Virus record (IMG/VR): IMGVR_UViG_3300037587_000202
Span: 1 to 31,422 of that record
DNA from: a virus
DNA: 31,422 bases
Reading direction: 5' to 3' (one strand)
Positions 1-7,787 of the stretch are shown here, piece by piece (positions within the stretch are counted from its first letter, which is position 1; the number at the start of each line of letters is the position of its first letter). The position numbers and the translations under genes were made by a program. Below the pieces are notes generated by a model. The model had not been told where the DNA came from, did not search any database, and saw only the letters and a program-made list of their open reading frames with translations.

Positions 1-105
1 GAAGCCGAGTCGATTGGCGCCAAATCTGTTTATGCTGACGAGTTGATTGATATAGCAAACGAACTCCGCCAACAAGCCTCAGATCAGGAGAAGTGTGATG
101 AATAA
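1..105 (+). CDS. 3' end of a small accessory protein (partial)
   Basis: The frame is open from the first base of the window and stops at TAA 103-105, giving 34 residues that end in a charged helix-like tail (ELRQQASDQEKCDE). The start lies outside the window. Its tail resembles the C-terminal ends of the next two proteins, for example the ELRKQAERED ending of the following gene, so it may be another member of the same small family. The following gene starts inside its last codons, an 8-base overlap that suggests translational coupling. Function is unknown. Confidence 0.55.
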   Translation, partial: EAESIGAKSVYADELIDIANELRQQASDQEKCDE

Positions 106-511
106 GCTAAGGCACATACACAGCAAAATCGGGTCCGAGACAGCCTTCAGAATCCCTGTATCAGTGGAGGATGCGATAGCGGAGGCTGTGGAGGCTTATG
201 ATGCGCTGGATAAAGAACGCAGCGAGCTGACGGCTAGGGCTGCTCGATTAGAGCGGGTATCGAACTGGGTCCATAACGGATTCAATGACGAAGATGATTG
301 GGATCGATTCGTAGAATTCAACAAGAAGGTATATGCAGAGTCGCTGCCCGCATCTCTTAAGCTGCTTGAGGCTGACATCATCGAGAAGTGGGCTGACGGC
401 ATCGCTGAAGGCTACGGCAGCGGCTGCACTATGGCCGTTATGGAGGTCAAAGGCTGGCTGAAACGCTCAGCTGTTGAGCTACGAAAGCAAGCGGAGAGAG
501 AGGATGGGTAA
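98..511 (+). CDS. Small coiled-coil accessory protein, function unknown
   Basis: This is a 137-residue acidic, helical protein. I chose the ATG at 98 rather than the GTG at 95 because AGGAG at 86-90 sits 7 bases upstream of it. Residues around 35-55 (DALDKERSELTARAARLERV) read as a short coiled coil, and the C-terminus is a charged helix. The same element, E-R-x-E-L-x-A-R-x-x-R-L-E, appears in the next gene, so the two are probably diverged tandem paralogues. Small proteins of this type are common in the accessory or replication regions of phages of Gram-negative bacteria, but I do not recognise a named family and assign no function. The stop overlaps the next start by 8 bases. Confidence 0.7.
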   Translation: MNKLRHIHSKIGSETAFRIPVSVEDAIAEAVEAYDALDKERSELTARAARLERVSNWVHNGFNDEDDWDRFVEFNKKVYAESLPASLKLLEADIIEKWADGIAEGYGSGCTMAVMEVKGWLKRSAVELRKQAEREDG

Positions 512-944
512 ATTAGAGCATGTATTGAAGATGAATGCAGATGCAATGACCAGCACAGGGGTTCAATACATCAAAGATGCGATCGTTGAGCGCGACGAGC
601 TGGCGGCCAGGGTTGAGCGGCTGGAAAAACAGTTGCGCGTATTTCTCCCTGCTGAAGCCAGTGAGGATAATTTCTTCGAATACTCAGAAGGGTCGGAGCA
701 AATAGGTCTTGATGTTTGGCAGTTGTTGGACGAGCCACGCGAAGCCTCTCTCCTGCTTCATGATGCTGCGTTGTTGCGGCGGTTTGCCAACAGTAGAGAA
801 AAGGCGTTAGACAGCATATCGCTGGGCCATGAGAACAGAAGCCGAGGGGCCAGCACGTATAACTGGGAGTCTCATTTTTGTATGGAGATTGCGCGAGAGG
901 CTTCAAGAATCGAGCAAGCCGCCGCACTTGAAGGAGAGGGGTGA
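504..944 (+). CDS. Small coiled-coil accessory protein, paralogue of preceding gene
   Basis: This is a 146-residue protein. The ATG at 504 is preferred over the upstream in-frame TTG at 474, because a purine-rich site (GGAGAGAGAGG) ends directly before it and it overlaps the previous stop as ATGGGTAA. Residues about 27-45 (ERDELAARVERLEKQ) form a predicted short coiled coil matching the one in the preceding protein. The middle is acidic and the C-terminus is helical. No catalytic motif is visible. The gene is part of a tightly packed plus-strand run, with one base separating its stop from the GTG start of the DUF1367 gene. Function is unknown. Confidence 0.65.
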   Translation: MGKLEHVLKMNADAMTSTGVQYIKDAIVERDELAARVERLEKQLRVFLPAEASEDNFFEYSEGSEQIGLDVWQLLDEPREASLLLHDAALLRRFANSREKALDSISLGHENRSRGASTYNWESHFCMEIAREASRIEQAAALEGEG

Positions 945-945
945 C

Positions 946-1560
946 GTGCCGATTGAATTAACCGTCCAGAAGATGGGCGACAACCTTCACCCGGTAACCA
1001 GCGCCGACCGCGAGGCGCTAGAGGGCATCCGAAATGGCCAAGGCTTCCGCATCTCCCTAGTAAGGGTTAGCGATCGGTCGATCAAGCACCACCGGCTGTA
1101 CTGGGGCGGCCTGATCAGGCTGGTAGCTGACTACTGGGAAGGATCCGCCGGCGTTGCTTCCGAATATGATCGTCGTTTTGTCCGCGGGTACGTGAAGTGG
1201 CTTGGCAACGCCGGGTTCGATCCTGGCTCATCTGAAACAGCGCTGGGAATGTATCTCGATCACCGCAACGAGGTGGCCAAGTCGCACATACCGGAGAACG
1301 AGAAGGCCAAGACGATGCTTCAGGACATCCACGATTTTCTGAAAGAAGAGGCCGGCTATTACGACTTGGTGAAAACGCCTGCCGGCATCAAGAAGCGGCT
1401 TCACTCGATCAATTTCAATGCTCTTCCGTCAGAGGCTGAATTCATGGTGTTCTATCGCAAGGTGTTCTCAGTCGCCTGGCGCTACGTCTTCAGCCGGGCC
1501 AACTTCGCCAGCGAGTCAGAAGCCGAGCAGGTTGCTATTCAGATGAGCCAAATGGGGTAA
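946..1560 (+). CDS. DUF1367 family phage protein
   Basis: This is a 204-residue protein if the GTG at 946 is used. AAGGAGAGG at 931-939 supports that start, whereas the longer open frame back to 829 overlaps the previous gene by over 100 bases and has no ribosome site. The N-terminus (IELTVQKMGDNLHPVTSADREALEGIRNGQGFRISLVR, then a K-H-H-R-L-Y-W-G-G-L block) matches the pattern of DUF1367 phage proteins: beta strands, then P-x-T-x-x-D-x-E-x-L, then F/H-R-K/L-x-x-x-L. The family is common near recombination and replication genes of lambdoid and related phages and has no established biochemical role. Its position beside a Ref-like gene fits that setting. The family call is by pattern only. Confidence 0.7.
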   Translation: MPIELTVQKMGDNLHPVTSADREALEGIRNGQGFRISLVRVSDRSIKHHRLYWGGLIRLVADYWEGSAGVASEYDRRFVRGYVKWLGNAGFDPGSSETALGMYLDHRNEVAKSHIPENEKAKTMLQDIHDFLKEEAGYYDLVKTPAGIKKRLHSINFNALPSEAEFMVFYRKVFSVAWRYVFSRANFASESEAEQVAIQMSQMG

Positions 1561-1566
1561 GGTGAA

Positions 1567-1746
1567 ATGATGAGGGTAAGTCTTAAAGACAAAGTGACCG
1601 ATTTGAATAAAGACGCTCTCTGGCTGATTGGTCAGGTTATGAACAAGCACACCTCTGCGATTCTTGAAGAGATGATAGACCAACTGAAAATCAAAGACGC
1701 TCGGATAGCAGAGCTCGAGTCAAAACTGATGCAGCAGGATCGATAA
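1567..1746 (+). CDS. 59-residue hypothetical protein
   Basis: This short frame begins with a double ATG at 1567/1570, 6 bases after the previous stop, and ends at TAA 1744-1746, which overlaps the next ATG as TAATG. The predicted protein is helical, and its last 30 residues (EEMIDQLKIKDARIAELESK) have heptad-like spacing suggesting a short coiled coil. A possible weak ribosome site is GGGTAAGGTG just upstream. The tight fit between two supported genes, with a 1-base coupling overlap, is the main evidence that it is real. I do not recognise a family. Confidence 0.6.
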   Translation: MMRVSLKDKVTDLNKDALWLIGQVMNKHTSAILEEMIDQLKIKDARIAELESKLMQQDR

Positions 1747-2087
1747 TGAACAGAAAGCCAACAAGGCAAAGCCGTGGCCCGAACGCCGAAGAGAAGCGCT
1801 TTCACGGGTTCACCAAAGAGGCCTCATGCATCGCATGCGGAAACCCTGGCCCGAGCATCGTTCATCACTGCGAGGGATCCACGTTTAAAAATAACAAGGT
1901 TCTGGTAGGCCATTATTTTGTGCTTCCGCTTTGCGAGCTATGCGATACGGTAATCACCAACGGAAGCAAGAAGGCATTCAGGGCCGAGTTCGGCCCTCAG
2001 TCTGAGTTATGGGGAAGGCATATCGAGAGGAGCGGCTTTAAGCCTCCTGGAGAGGTTTCAGCCGCTGTTGAATCGTGGGGCCGCTAA
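1746..2087 (+). CDS. Ref-like / DUF968-like HNH-type zinc protein
   Basis: This is a 113-residue protein with two paired cysteine knuckles, C28-x2-C31 and C63-x2-C66, and an HH pair at 40-41 between them, followed by V-L-P-L-C. This is the treble-clef layout of phage Ref (recombination enhancement function) and DUF968 HNH-type proteins, which are RecA-associated nucleases in the characterised P1 case. The preceding E-E-K-R-F and the later F-G-x-Q-S-E-L-W also fit that family pattern. The histidine expected shortly after the second CxxC is missing here (CELCDT), so nuclease activity is uncertain. It is the last confident gene of the plus-strand cluster and is translationally coupled to the gene before it. 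Whether it is Ref-like or another HNH-type zinc protein cannot be settled by eye. Confidence 0.6.
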   Translation: MNRKPTRQSRGPNAEEKRFHGFTKEASCIACGNPGPSIVHHCEGSTFKNNKVLVGHYFVLPLCELCDTVITNGSKKAFRAEFGPQSELWGRHIERSGFKPPGEVSAAVESWGR

Positions 2088-2187
2088 CGGCTCCAGAGAT
2101 TGTATTCTAGCTCCAGGCCTGTCGCGTCATTTTAAGCGGCATCAGGTCTGAATCGTTGCTAAGGTCAGGAAGGATTTTGCTGAGGAG

Positions 2188-2298
2188 ATGATCGCAACAA
2201 AGAAAACCCCGGTTAAGAGGTCTTCAGTGTTTTACGATGACTTTATCAAATCAACGAAGAAAGAGATTGCCGATCACAAGAAACGGATCGGCGTATAA
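2188..2298 (+). CDS. Possible 36-residue basic protein
   Basis: A short frame from ATG 2188 to TAA 2298 would encode a basic peptide (9 Lys among 36 residues). GAGGAG lies immediately before the ATG, which is too close for a standard site. AGGAAGG at 2167-2173 is somewhat too far. The rest of 2088-2354 contains no other credible gene. I list it as possible only; it may be a non-coding convergent spacer. Confidence 0.25.
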   Translation: MIATKKTPVKRSSVFYDDFIKSTKKEIADHKKRIGV

Positions 2299-2325
2299 CC
2301 GACCTACGGCAAGACGCAGGCCGGA

Positions 2326-2341
2326 TAGTGATCAGTTACTA
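2326..2341 (+). terminator. Weak hairpin at convergent transcription junction
   Basis: TAGTGA and TTACTA can pair around a TCAG loop (one G-T wobble), followed on the plus strand by TTATTCTCCCTT. It lies between the plus-strand cluster and the end of the minus-strand late operon, where a terminator is expected. The stem is short and AT-rich, so termination is uncertain. Confidence 0.25.
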
Positions 2342-2354
2342 TTATTCTCCCTTA

Positions 2355-4511
2355 CTAAGCACTCTGAGAGATCTCATGGAAAACATTATTGATGCGGATA
2401 AAACACAACGTTGTTTCAGTAGGTACTATAAAATCAGCGCCTTTTTTCAGCTTAATGTTGGCATTATTTCTAATCGTATAATTGCCGTTTGAGAAACGTA
2501 GAGCGATGAAGTCTTTTGCTGCGTTAGTAATATCTGCTATCGATGTGGCACCTGCCGCAGACAGAGAGACTATATTGCTCCAGTTCATGTCCAACGTGAT
2601 ATCAGCTCCAACATCTCCGTTTGACTCATGTGGACCTGTGCTGATATAAGCGTCATTTGATAAATGACCTATTTGAGCCTCATCAACTTGTAATCCAGAT
2701 ACGTTGAAAACCACCCCTTTACGAACCGTCGAACTCTGCTTCATTCCATTAATGGTTAGAGTAGATACATCATCATCCTCTACATGGATGTTAGTCTGTG
2801 TCGCTAGTTGTGCCCCGACCATCTCAGCGTTTGAAATACTGACAACGCCTTTATTTATAAAAATACCGCGCACATTAGCATTGCTAAATTCAAGATGGGG
2901 AGTGAAGAAGTTAACCACAGCTCTAGTTCCGCCGAATAAACTGCCGTCAATATGGATTACATCTTGTCCTGCATCTACATCTTCCCATGCTCCGCCGTAA
3001 ACGTTCACAGTGAAATCGCCCTCTACCCTGAGAGTATTGCCGCCACACTCATCGGACCATATATTATGCAGCTCTATTGGCCCGCCATCACCTAATGCCA
3101 CGTTGTCTGGAGATGCTACAAGCCTGATGTTATGAGATGAGCACTCAGTTACGGAAATATCTCTGAAAGTAGAGTTTACAAATACCTGGTTTAGCCTAAT
3201 TCCTTCACAAGTAGCCCCGCCGCTCCGGTTGCCGTCTATCCGCATTCTGCGCAGGAACATGAATTCCTGACCGACACCTGTCTTTGTTTCGTTCTCGAAC
3301 ATTGCCCCTGAAAAGGCAGTGCCAGATTTAGCTTTGAAGAAAGTAGTAGTTGTTCCTCCCCCGTCCATGCCGCACTTTTCAGGAATTAATACACCCAGAC
3401 TTATTCTGAATCTACCTGCTCCAGCGTTAACCTCCACACCCTGCGCAAATGTTTTCATGTATCGAATCATGGACGCTAGCGCTGAATCGTTCCCCGAGGC
3501 CTCAGAGTCCTGATCCCCTCCCTTAGCACCCCACCATTTAAGGTAAGCATCGCTGAATCCTGCAACAGTACCTAACCCGGTGAATATCTGATGATCCGGG
3601 TTCGCTGTTAAGCCGTTGCTGAATGTAACTGTGATTGCGGTGTCAATAGACAGCCCACCCCCCGCAAAGAATACAGGGTTTGTAAAAGTCAACGCTGATT
3701 TTATGTTAGCGGTACCAGCAGGTAGCGTCACAGGCCCGAACGCATCTGCATTGAATAGGGCTAATCTATCATCCGTAACCCCATCCATTACAGCACCGAA
3801 CAATTTAGCGCTTATAAATGTTGGGAAGTTTTGTTCAAGCTGGTTTCCGTTCGCAAGATCAATGTAAGAGCCGCCGTCTGCTGTGCCGGTAGCTGGCCCT
3901 ACTACCCTGAAGAACATCAGGCCTGAATTGTTACCGGTGGCATAGTCATCGATAACTACAACCACTCCAACGGTGAGATCAGCGACCACACCATCAAGCG
4001 CAACAGGGCTGGCCGCTGTGGCTACTGCTACTGTAGCGAATATAGGGCTGTAGCGCTTGTCCGACATTACTTTACTAGGTTCAATGTTGAATCTATCATT
4101 TGATAAATCATAAACAGCACTAATTAAATTACCTGTCACAATGCTATTCGATAACAGGACACCCCCTGTGTCAGTTGTTAGTGATTTAACACCAAGCCCT
4201 GCGACATTTACGGTGGATGCTCCATTGTTTGTATTACCGGCAATAAATGATATTTCAAACCCGTCAGTGTATGAAGGCGCCCGCTGCTTGCTGCCAATGA
4301 CTGAAAGAACATAAGCATCCGCTGCGCCACTATCAGTATAGAAATTGCCGTTCGCAACATATCCGGCGATCGCCTTACCGAGTTGGTTAAGGTCACCACC
4401 GGATAACGTGATTCCGAGTCCTTCGATGACGCTTTGAATCTCCGACGGGACTTCATTCCACTCTGCAGCAGTAAGCGTCCCACCCGTTATTTTATCGTTC
4501 AGGTCTTGCAT
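2355..4511 (-). CDS. Tailspike / tail fibre with pectate-lyase-type beta helix
   Basis: This 718-residue protein is the last gene of the tail operon. The N-terminal ~150 residues include D-L-N-Q-L-G-K-A-I-A-G-Y-V and a repetitive beta region of the kind that anchors phage fibres to the baseplate. Around residues 233-250, K-L-F-G-A-V-M-D-G-V-T-D-D is the classic entry motif of a right-handed parallel beta helix of the pectate-lyase superfamily. A second, related motif (K-W-W-G-A-K-G-G-D...D-S-A-L) follows about 90 residues later. The helix continues with many Asn/Gly turns, and the C-terminus (F-S-N-G-N-Y-T-I-R-N-N-A-N-I-K-L-K-K-G-A) resembles a terminal beta domain of tailspikes. The expected role is host surface binding, possibly with glycan depolymerase activity; catalytic residues cannot be assigned by eye. 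AAGGGG lies about 10 bases before the ATG. No fibre-assembly chaperone follows. Confidence 0.85.
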   Translation of the reverse strand: MQDLNDKITGGTLTAAEWNEVPSEIQSVIEGLGITLSGGDLNQLGKAIAGYVANGNFYTDSGAADAYVLSVIGSKQRAPSYTDGFEISFIAGNTNNGASTVNVAGLGVKSLTTDTGGVLLSNSIVTGNLISAVYDLSNDRFNIEPSKVMSDKRYSPIFATVAVATAASPVALDGVVADLTVGVVVVIDDYATGNNSGLMFFRVVGPATGTADGGSYIDLANGNQLEQNFPTFISAKLFGAVMDGVTDDRLALFNADAFGPVTLPAGTANIKSALTFTNPVFFAGGGLSIDTAITVTFSNGLTANPDHQIFTGLGTVAGFSDAYLKWWGAKGGDQDSEASGNDSALASMIRYMKTFAQGVEVNAGAGRFRISLGVLIPEKCGMDGGGTTTTFFKAKSGTAFSGAMFENETKTGVGQEFMFLRRMRIDGNRSGGATCEGIRLNQVFVNSTFRDISVTECSSHNIRLVASPDNVALGDGGPIELHNIWSDECGGNTLRVEGDFTVNVYGGAWEDVDAGQDVIHIDGSLFGGTRAVVNFFTPHLEFSNANVRGIFINKGVVSISNAEMVGAQLATQTNIHVEDDDVSTLTINGMKQSSTVRKGVVFNVSGLQVDEAQIGHLSNDAYISTGPHESNGDVGADITLDMNWSNIVSLSAAGATSIADITNAAKDFIALRFSNGNYTIRNNANIKLKKGADFIVPTETTLCFIRINNVFHEISQSA

Positions 4512-4523
4512 GTTGTCAGCCCC

Positions 4524-5126
4524 TTACACTTGCTGAAAGATGATGTCACAGTTCGCCGGCTTTAGCTTTGTGAACAGACATTCTAGAATTGCAATTTCAC
4601 CACTACCAAAAGTAATAGGAAACACTAGCGGAAAACGGTTTGCTTCCTGGACGGCGAACCGGACGACGATAGTGAACCGGGATTCCTTCACCGTGGTGAA
4701 CATCACCACAGGGAAAGTCAGGGGGAAGGTGATCTCGTCAATCCCGGCGTTAATCGTAATAGTCACGCCGAAGATTGCAGCCAGGTCAATGAAGTCCTGG
4801 CGTGTCTGGACGCCTAGCGCGGCCAATTTCGTCAGGATGTCCCGGCGGCGATCAGTCAACGATCCGGCGCCAGTGAAACACTCATCGGGGATCCCGAGCG
4901 CTGACTCCCATTCATTTATGAATTTGGTGGTCAGGTCTGGAATTACCTGTTCACTGTATTCCTTCAGCAATCCGTTCGCGCGGAACAGTTCCCCGGCCAT
5001 CCCACGCAACAGCTTCCTGAAGTTTGAATTGGTCACGTGAGCTGATGCAAACAAACAGCCTCCAGGCAAGTAATCAGCCAGGCTGTTGGTATATTCTTCG
5101 ACGTCTCTACGAGCAAATAAAACCAT
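4524..5126 (-). CDS. Mu gp48-like baseplate protein (YmfQ / DUF2313)
   Basis: This is a 200-residue protein. The N-terminal half is helical (Y-T-N-S-L-A-D-Y-L-P-G-G, then F-R-K-L-L-R-G-M-A-G-E-L-F-R, then W-E-S-A-L-G-I-P-D-E-C) and the C-terminal half is beta-rich, ending in A-I-L-E-C-L-F-T-K-L-K-P-A-N-C-D-I. The leading Y-x-x-x-L-x-x-L-L-P-x-G, the E-x-x-L-G-I-P-D and the final L-K-P-A-x-T/C are hallmarks of DUF2313, the family of Mu gp48 and E. coli YmfQ. In contractile tails it forms a peripheral baseplate (wedge or tripod) component between the gpJ-like protein and the fibre, and the gene order here agrees. The start overlaps the upstream stop as TGATG. Confidence 0.9.
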   Translation of the reverse strand: MVLFARRDVEEYTNSLADYLPGGCLFASAHVTNSNFRKLLRGMAGELFRANGLLKEYSEQVIPDLTTKFINEWESALGIPDECFTGAGSLTDRRRDILTKLAALGVQTRQDFIDLAAIFGVTITINAGIDEITFPLTFPVVMFTTVKESRFTIVVRFAVQEANRFPLVFPITFGSGEIAILECLFTKLKPANCDIIFQQV

Positions 5127-6676
5127 CAGCTGAACACCACGTTACCCAACGTCCCTATTTCACCTATTGCTATGGCCACGTCACCGGACGGCGTACTGAG
5201 AGTGAACGACGCTACCTCTGATCCTGTTTCAGTATCTACCGTGTTGAAGATAGCCGATCTATATGCATCCTCATCGATATCGACTCCGACGGCCGTGTCT
5301 TCTTCGAAGAACGCAGCCAAACTCGCTTGTATCGCTGTCTGCATAGTCGAAGTGTTCGGGGTCAGCGCAGTAAACGTAAAGTCGACACTCACAGCGGTCG
5401 GACTTGCAACAACAACGTCAGCGTCTGCGGTATTCGCCGGGGTAATTTCAAGGATTTTATTTTTGACCGTGGTCACTTCTGATGCTGTTGGTATCGGGTT
5501 GTCGTCATTGTCCCGCATGAAGTAGGTCGTGACGGTACCAAGGGCTATAGAAAGGGATGATGTAATCGTTCCGGTCGCCGGCGTGCTGGGAGTATTGGCG
5601 ACGATATAGTGAAAAACGGTCGTACTCTCCACCAGGATTACCGCGTCCGTGACGTTGTAGTCCGTTTCGTTCGCCCCAGTGATAGTCACGGCTTGACCGC
5701 TAGAGATGTCCAGGGGTGCGGCCAGGGTTACCGTCGCTATATTACCGAGTCGAGTGATAGATGTTACAGAAACAGCACCGATGACAGTTCCCGCTTTCTG
5801 TACAAAGACCCGAGTTACCCCGGCAACCTCCTTGGCTTTAGATGTGATATCGGCTTCGTTGAAATGAGCAATCGGATTTTGAATTCGATCCAGCATTCTC
5901 AAACGTAAGGCCGCGTCCGTTTCCTGATCTGTACCCCCCCCGACTGCGCCGAAGTCGACCGTCAATGTATCGTCAACGTTTACAATGGGACTCTGCAGAG
6001 TGATCTGTTCGCCAGGATCTAGATTCGTATCTGCTCCGAAGTCAACTGACTGGACAGGAACACTGGCTGACGTGAAAGCCGCTAAAATCGTACCTGTTGC
6101 CGGTGTTGCAGGTGACCCAGCAACTTGGTATTGGAACGTGTTTAATCCTGTAACAGTGATCGCCGCTGCACTAACGTTGTATTCTGTCTCATTGGCCCCT
6201 GAGATCGTTACCGGTACATTGTTGGCTAGACCGTGATTGCTGGTTGTCGTCGCTGTAGCTGTCTGACCCGATCGGACAATCCCGGAAACGCTGATTGACT
6301 GAGCGGAGATAGTGGCGCTACTAGTTGACGTGTAGTTTCCGTCCGCTGTGGTCATGACGGTTCCGTTAGGTATCACGGCTGCCGCTGTGCCGGTTGCGAC
6401 GACGCTCCCTGTTGCCTGGGTAGCAGCAAGTCTTTGAATACCCCATATTGCCGCCCACCGCTCCAGGAATGTACCGGTTGCAGTATCCGGGAAGTTTTCC
6501 AGAATGGCCGCATTAAGCTGCAGATAGAAATCAAATATCCGGTTCGCAAACGAAGTGATCAGGGCCGAGAGCCAAGAGTTTTTTAAGAACGGATTTGACT
6601 CCGGAAGCTCACGCTGGACGTCTGTCTTGGCGCGGCTCTCAACCTCAGCTGCTGTGGATGGTATTTCAATCGGCAT
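5126..6676 (-). CDS. Baseplate wedge protein, gpJ / Mu gp47-like, with two inserted FCCH-like modules
   Basis: This is a 516-residue protein. I chose ATG 6676, which overlaps the preceding TAA as TAATG; a GTG 24 bases further upstream is possible. The N-terminus (P-S-T-A-A-E-V-E-S-R-A-K-T-D), F-L-E-R-W-A-A-I-W-G-I-Q-R, A-T-G-x-V-x-A-T-G-x-x-x-x-V-I-P-N-G-T and the later Q-E-T-D-A-A-L-R-L-R-M-L-D-R-I-Q, then A-K-E-V-A-G-V-T-R-V-F-V, are typical of the baseplate J family that forms the wedge around the tail hub. Unusually, two related ~72-residue beta modules occur at about residues 129-200 and 302-372 (S-I-T-R-x-G-x-x-A-T-V-T, then T-I-S-G-A-N-E-T-x-Y-N-V, then T-P-A-T-G-T-I). They resemble domains annotated as ubiquitin-activating E1 FCCH in other phage proteins. 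They are probably decorations on the wedge. Confidence 0.9.
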   Translation of the reverse strand: MPIEIPSTAAEVESRAKTDVQRELPESNPFLKNSWLSALITSFANRIFDFYLQLNAAILENFPDTATGTFLERWAAIWGIQRLAATQATGSVVATGTAAAVIPNGTVMTTADGNYTSTSSATISAQSISVSGIVRSGQTATATTTSNHGLANNVPVTISGANETEYNVSAAAITVTGLNTFQYQVAGSPATPATGTILAAFTSASVPVQSVDFGADTNLDPGEQITLQSPIVNVDDTLTVDFGAVGGGTDQETDAALRLRMLDRIQNPIAHFNEADITSKAKEVAGVTRVFVQKAGTVIGAVSVTSITRLGNIATVTLAAPLDISSGQAVTITGANETDYNVTDAVILVESTTVFHYIVANTPSTPATGTITSSLSIALGTVTTYFMRDNDDNPIPTASEVTTVKNKILEITPANTADADVVVASPTAVSVDFTFTALTPNTSTMQTAIQASLAAFFEEDTAVGVDIDEDAYRSAIFNTVDTETGSEVASFTLSTPSGDVAIAIGEIGTLGNVVFS

Positions 6677-7131
6677 TATCGCAACCCTGTATTCTGCCAC
6701 AGATCAAAGAACCGTCGTTCAACCTGCGACCGGCTCCGACGAATAACTATTTCTAGCGTGACTGTACCATTTTTGACTGTTGCATTCACTTCGTCAACAG
6801 CCACAGCAAACCCGTCATCGACGAGCCACTGTAAAGCTTTCCGCGCCTCGTCTTCGATTCGGTTCAGATTGGTACGAGTAACGCGCGCCTGCTCGAACAG
6901 CCACAGTTTTGAACCGTTCTCGAAGTCCTTCCCTTCGCTGCCTATCCATCCGCGGCGTAATTGCGGCTCGACGACCTCTGAAGAATCAGCACGTCGTTCT
7001 CCCAGCAGGCTATAGAGCAGTGATGTATCGAAGAAATCATCAGTCAGAATATCACCATCTGTATCGATCGTGATGTCGAACAGTTGGGTTGCTGCGTTAA
7101 CCGTCAGCACTGCATCTGTATCGCCTGCCAT
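6676..7131 (-). CDS. Mu gp46-like baseplate protein (GP46 family)
   Basis: This is a 151-residue protein. The N-terminal acidic beta segment (D-I-T-I-D-T-D-G-D-I-L-T-D), then L-L-G-E-R-R-A, R-R-G-W-I-G and the C-terminal E-A-R-K-A-L-Q-W-L-V-D-D-G with a following beta strand pair match the GP46 family. This family has a gpW/gp25-like fold and forms part of the baseplate inner ring. The length is usual for the family. It lies between the spike and the gpJ-like wedge gene, the same order as in Mu. The start overlaps the spike stop as TAATG, and the stop overlaps the next ATG in the same way. Confidence 0.88.
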   Translation of the reverse strand: MAGDTDAVLTVNAATQLFDITIDTDGDILTDDFFDTSLLYSLLGERRADSSEVVEPQLRRGWIGSEGKDFENGSKLWLFEQARVTRTNLNRIEDEARKALQWLVDDGFAVAVDEVNATVKNGTVTLEIVIRRSRSQVERRFFDLWQNTGLR

Positions 7132-7787
7132 TATGTCACTCCGCTAATTGCTGCCTGAACATCGCCCGCCGAATCGTTGCCCTGAGCATGGCCGTGGTCC
7201 TTGCCTACGTCTTTTCCTGCGTTGGTCATCGTCCCTGTGACAGCTAGGTTGCCCGTGACTGTGACATTGCCCGTCAGTGCTATTGCCGGCGCTGTCACCG
7301 TGGCTGTCGCGGTGGCTGTGACCGTTGCGTCGGCACAGTTCACATCGACCGTCGCGCTTGCGGTCAACGTCGCATCGGCACAGGTTATATTCACCGACTC
7401 AGATGCTGTGACGGTGGCATTCTTACAGGTCACATCAACGTTGCCGGTTCCTTCGTTGCCTGTGGTGATCAATAGATTGCCGTTTTCATCCCACTTGATC
7501 AACGCGCCAGTCGGCGGGTGGTAGAAGGCAACTTCACCATCTTTCAACGTTGGTCGGTCTTTGGGTAACACTCCGATTGCTACACGATTGTCCGGATTAC
7601 CCTGAACGGCACCGATCAAAGCAAGAAAATCAGCAGGAACATTGCCGTGCATCCCGTAAGGGAACAACATTGCACCGTCAGCCACCTTGCCCAGATATTC
7701 CATCTGCTGCGTTGGGAACTGTTTATCATCCGACCCGGGCGCAGTTATCCGGGCCCATCGCAACATGTTTTTTATTGACTGGTTCAT
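7131..7787 (-). CDS. Central spike / baseplate assembly protein, gpV / Mu gp45-like
   Basis: This is a 218-residue membrane-piercing spike protein. Residues 1-110 form the OB-fold-like base seen in Mu gp45 homologues (the R-W-A-R-I-T start; Q-Q-M-E-Y-L-G; F-P-Y-G-M-H-G). Residues 117-161 are three exact-length 15-residue repeats (V-D-V-T-C-x-x-A-T-V-T-A-S-x-S), each with Cys at position 5 (C121, C136, C151), and beta repeats continue to about 187. This is the expected trimeric beta-helical shaft. The tip D-H-G-H (197-200) supplies the H-x-H motif that binds an iron ion at the spike apex in P2 gpV. The last residues (Q-G-N-D-S-A-G-D-V-Q) close the tip. The ATGA overlap with the hub gene upstream shows coupling. 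Confidence 0.9.
   Translation of the reverse strand: MNQSIKNMLRWARITAPGSDDKQFPTQQMEYLGKVADGAMLFPYGMHGNVPADFLALIGAVQGNPDNRVAIGVLPKDRPTLKDGEVAFYHPPTGALIKWDENGNLLITTGNEGTGNVDVTCKNATVTASESVNITCADATLTASATVDVNCADATVTATATATVTAPAIALTGNVTVTGNLAVTGTMTNAGKDVGKDHGHAQGNDSAGDVQAAISGVT

Noticed and set aside
829-945. Longer start for the DUF1367 gene at 829
   Set aside because: It overlaps the upstream gene by over 100 bases and lacks a ribosome site, while GTG 946 has AAGGAGAGG in place and begins where the family pattern begins.
7201-7524. A 107-codon plus-strand frame rich in Val/Ala/Thr
   Set aside because: It mirrors the repetitive spike shaft on the other strand; the regular composition is a by-product of the repeats.
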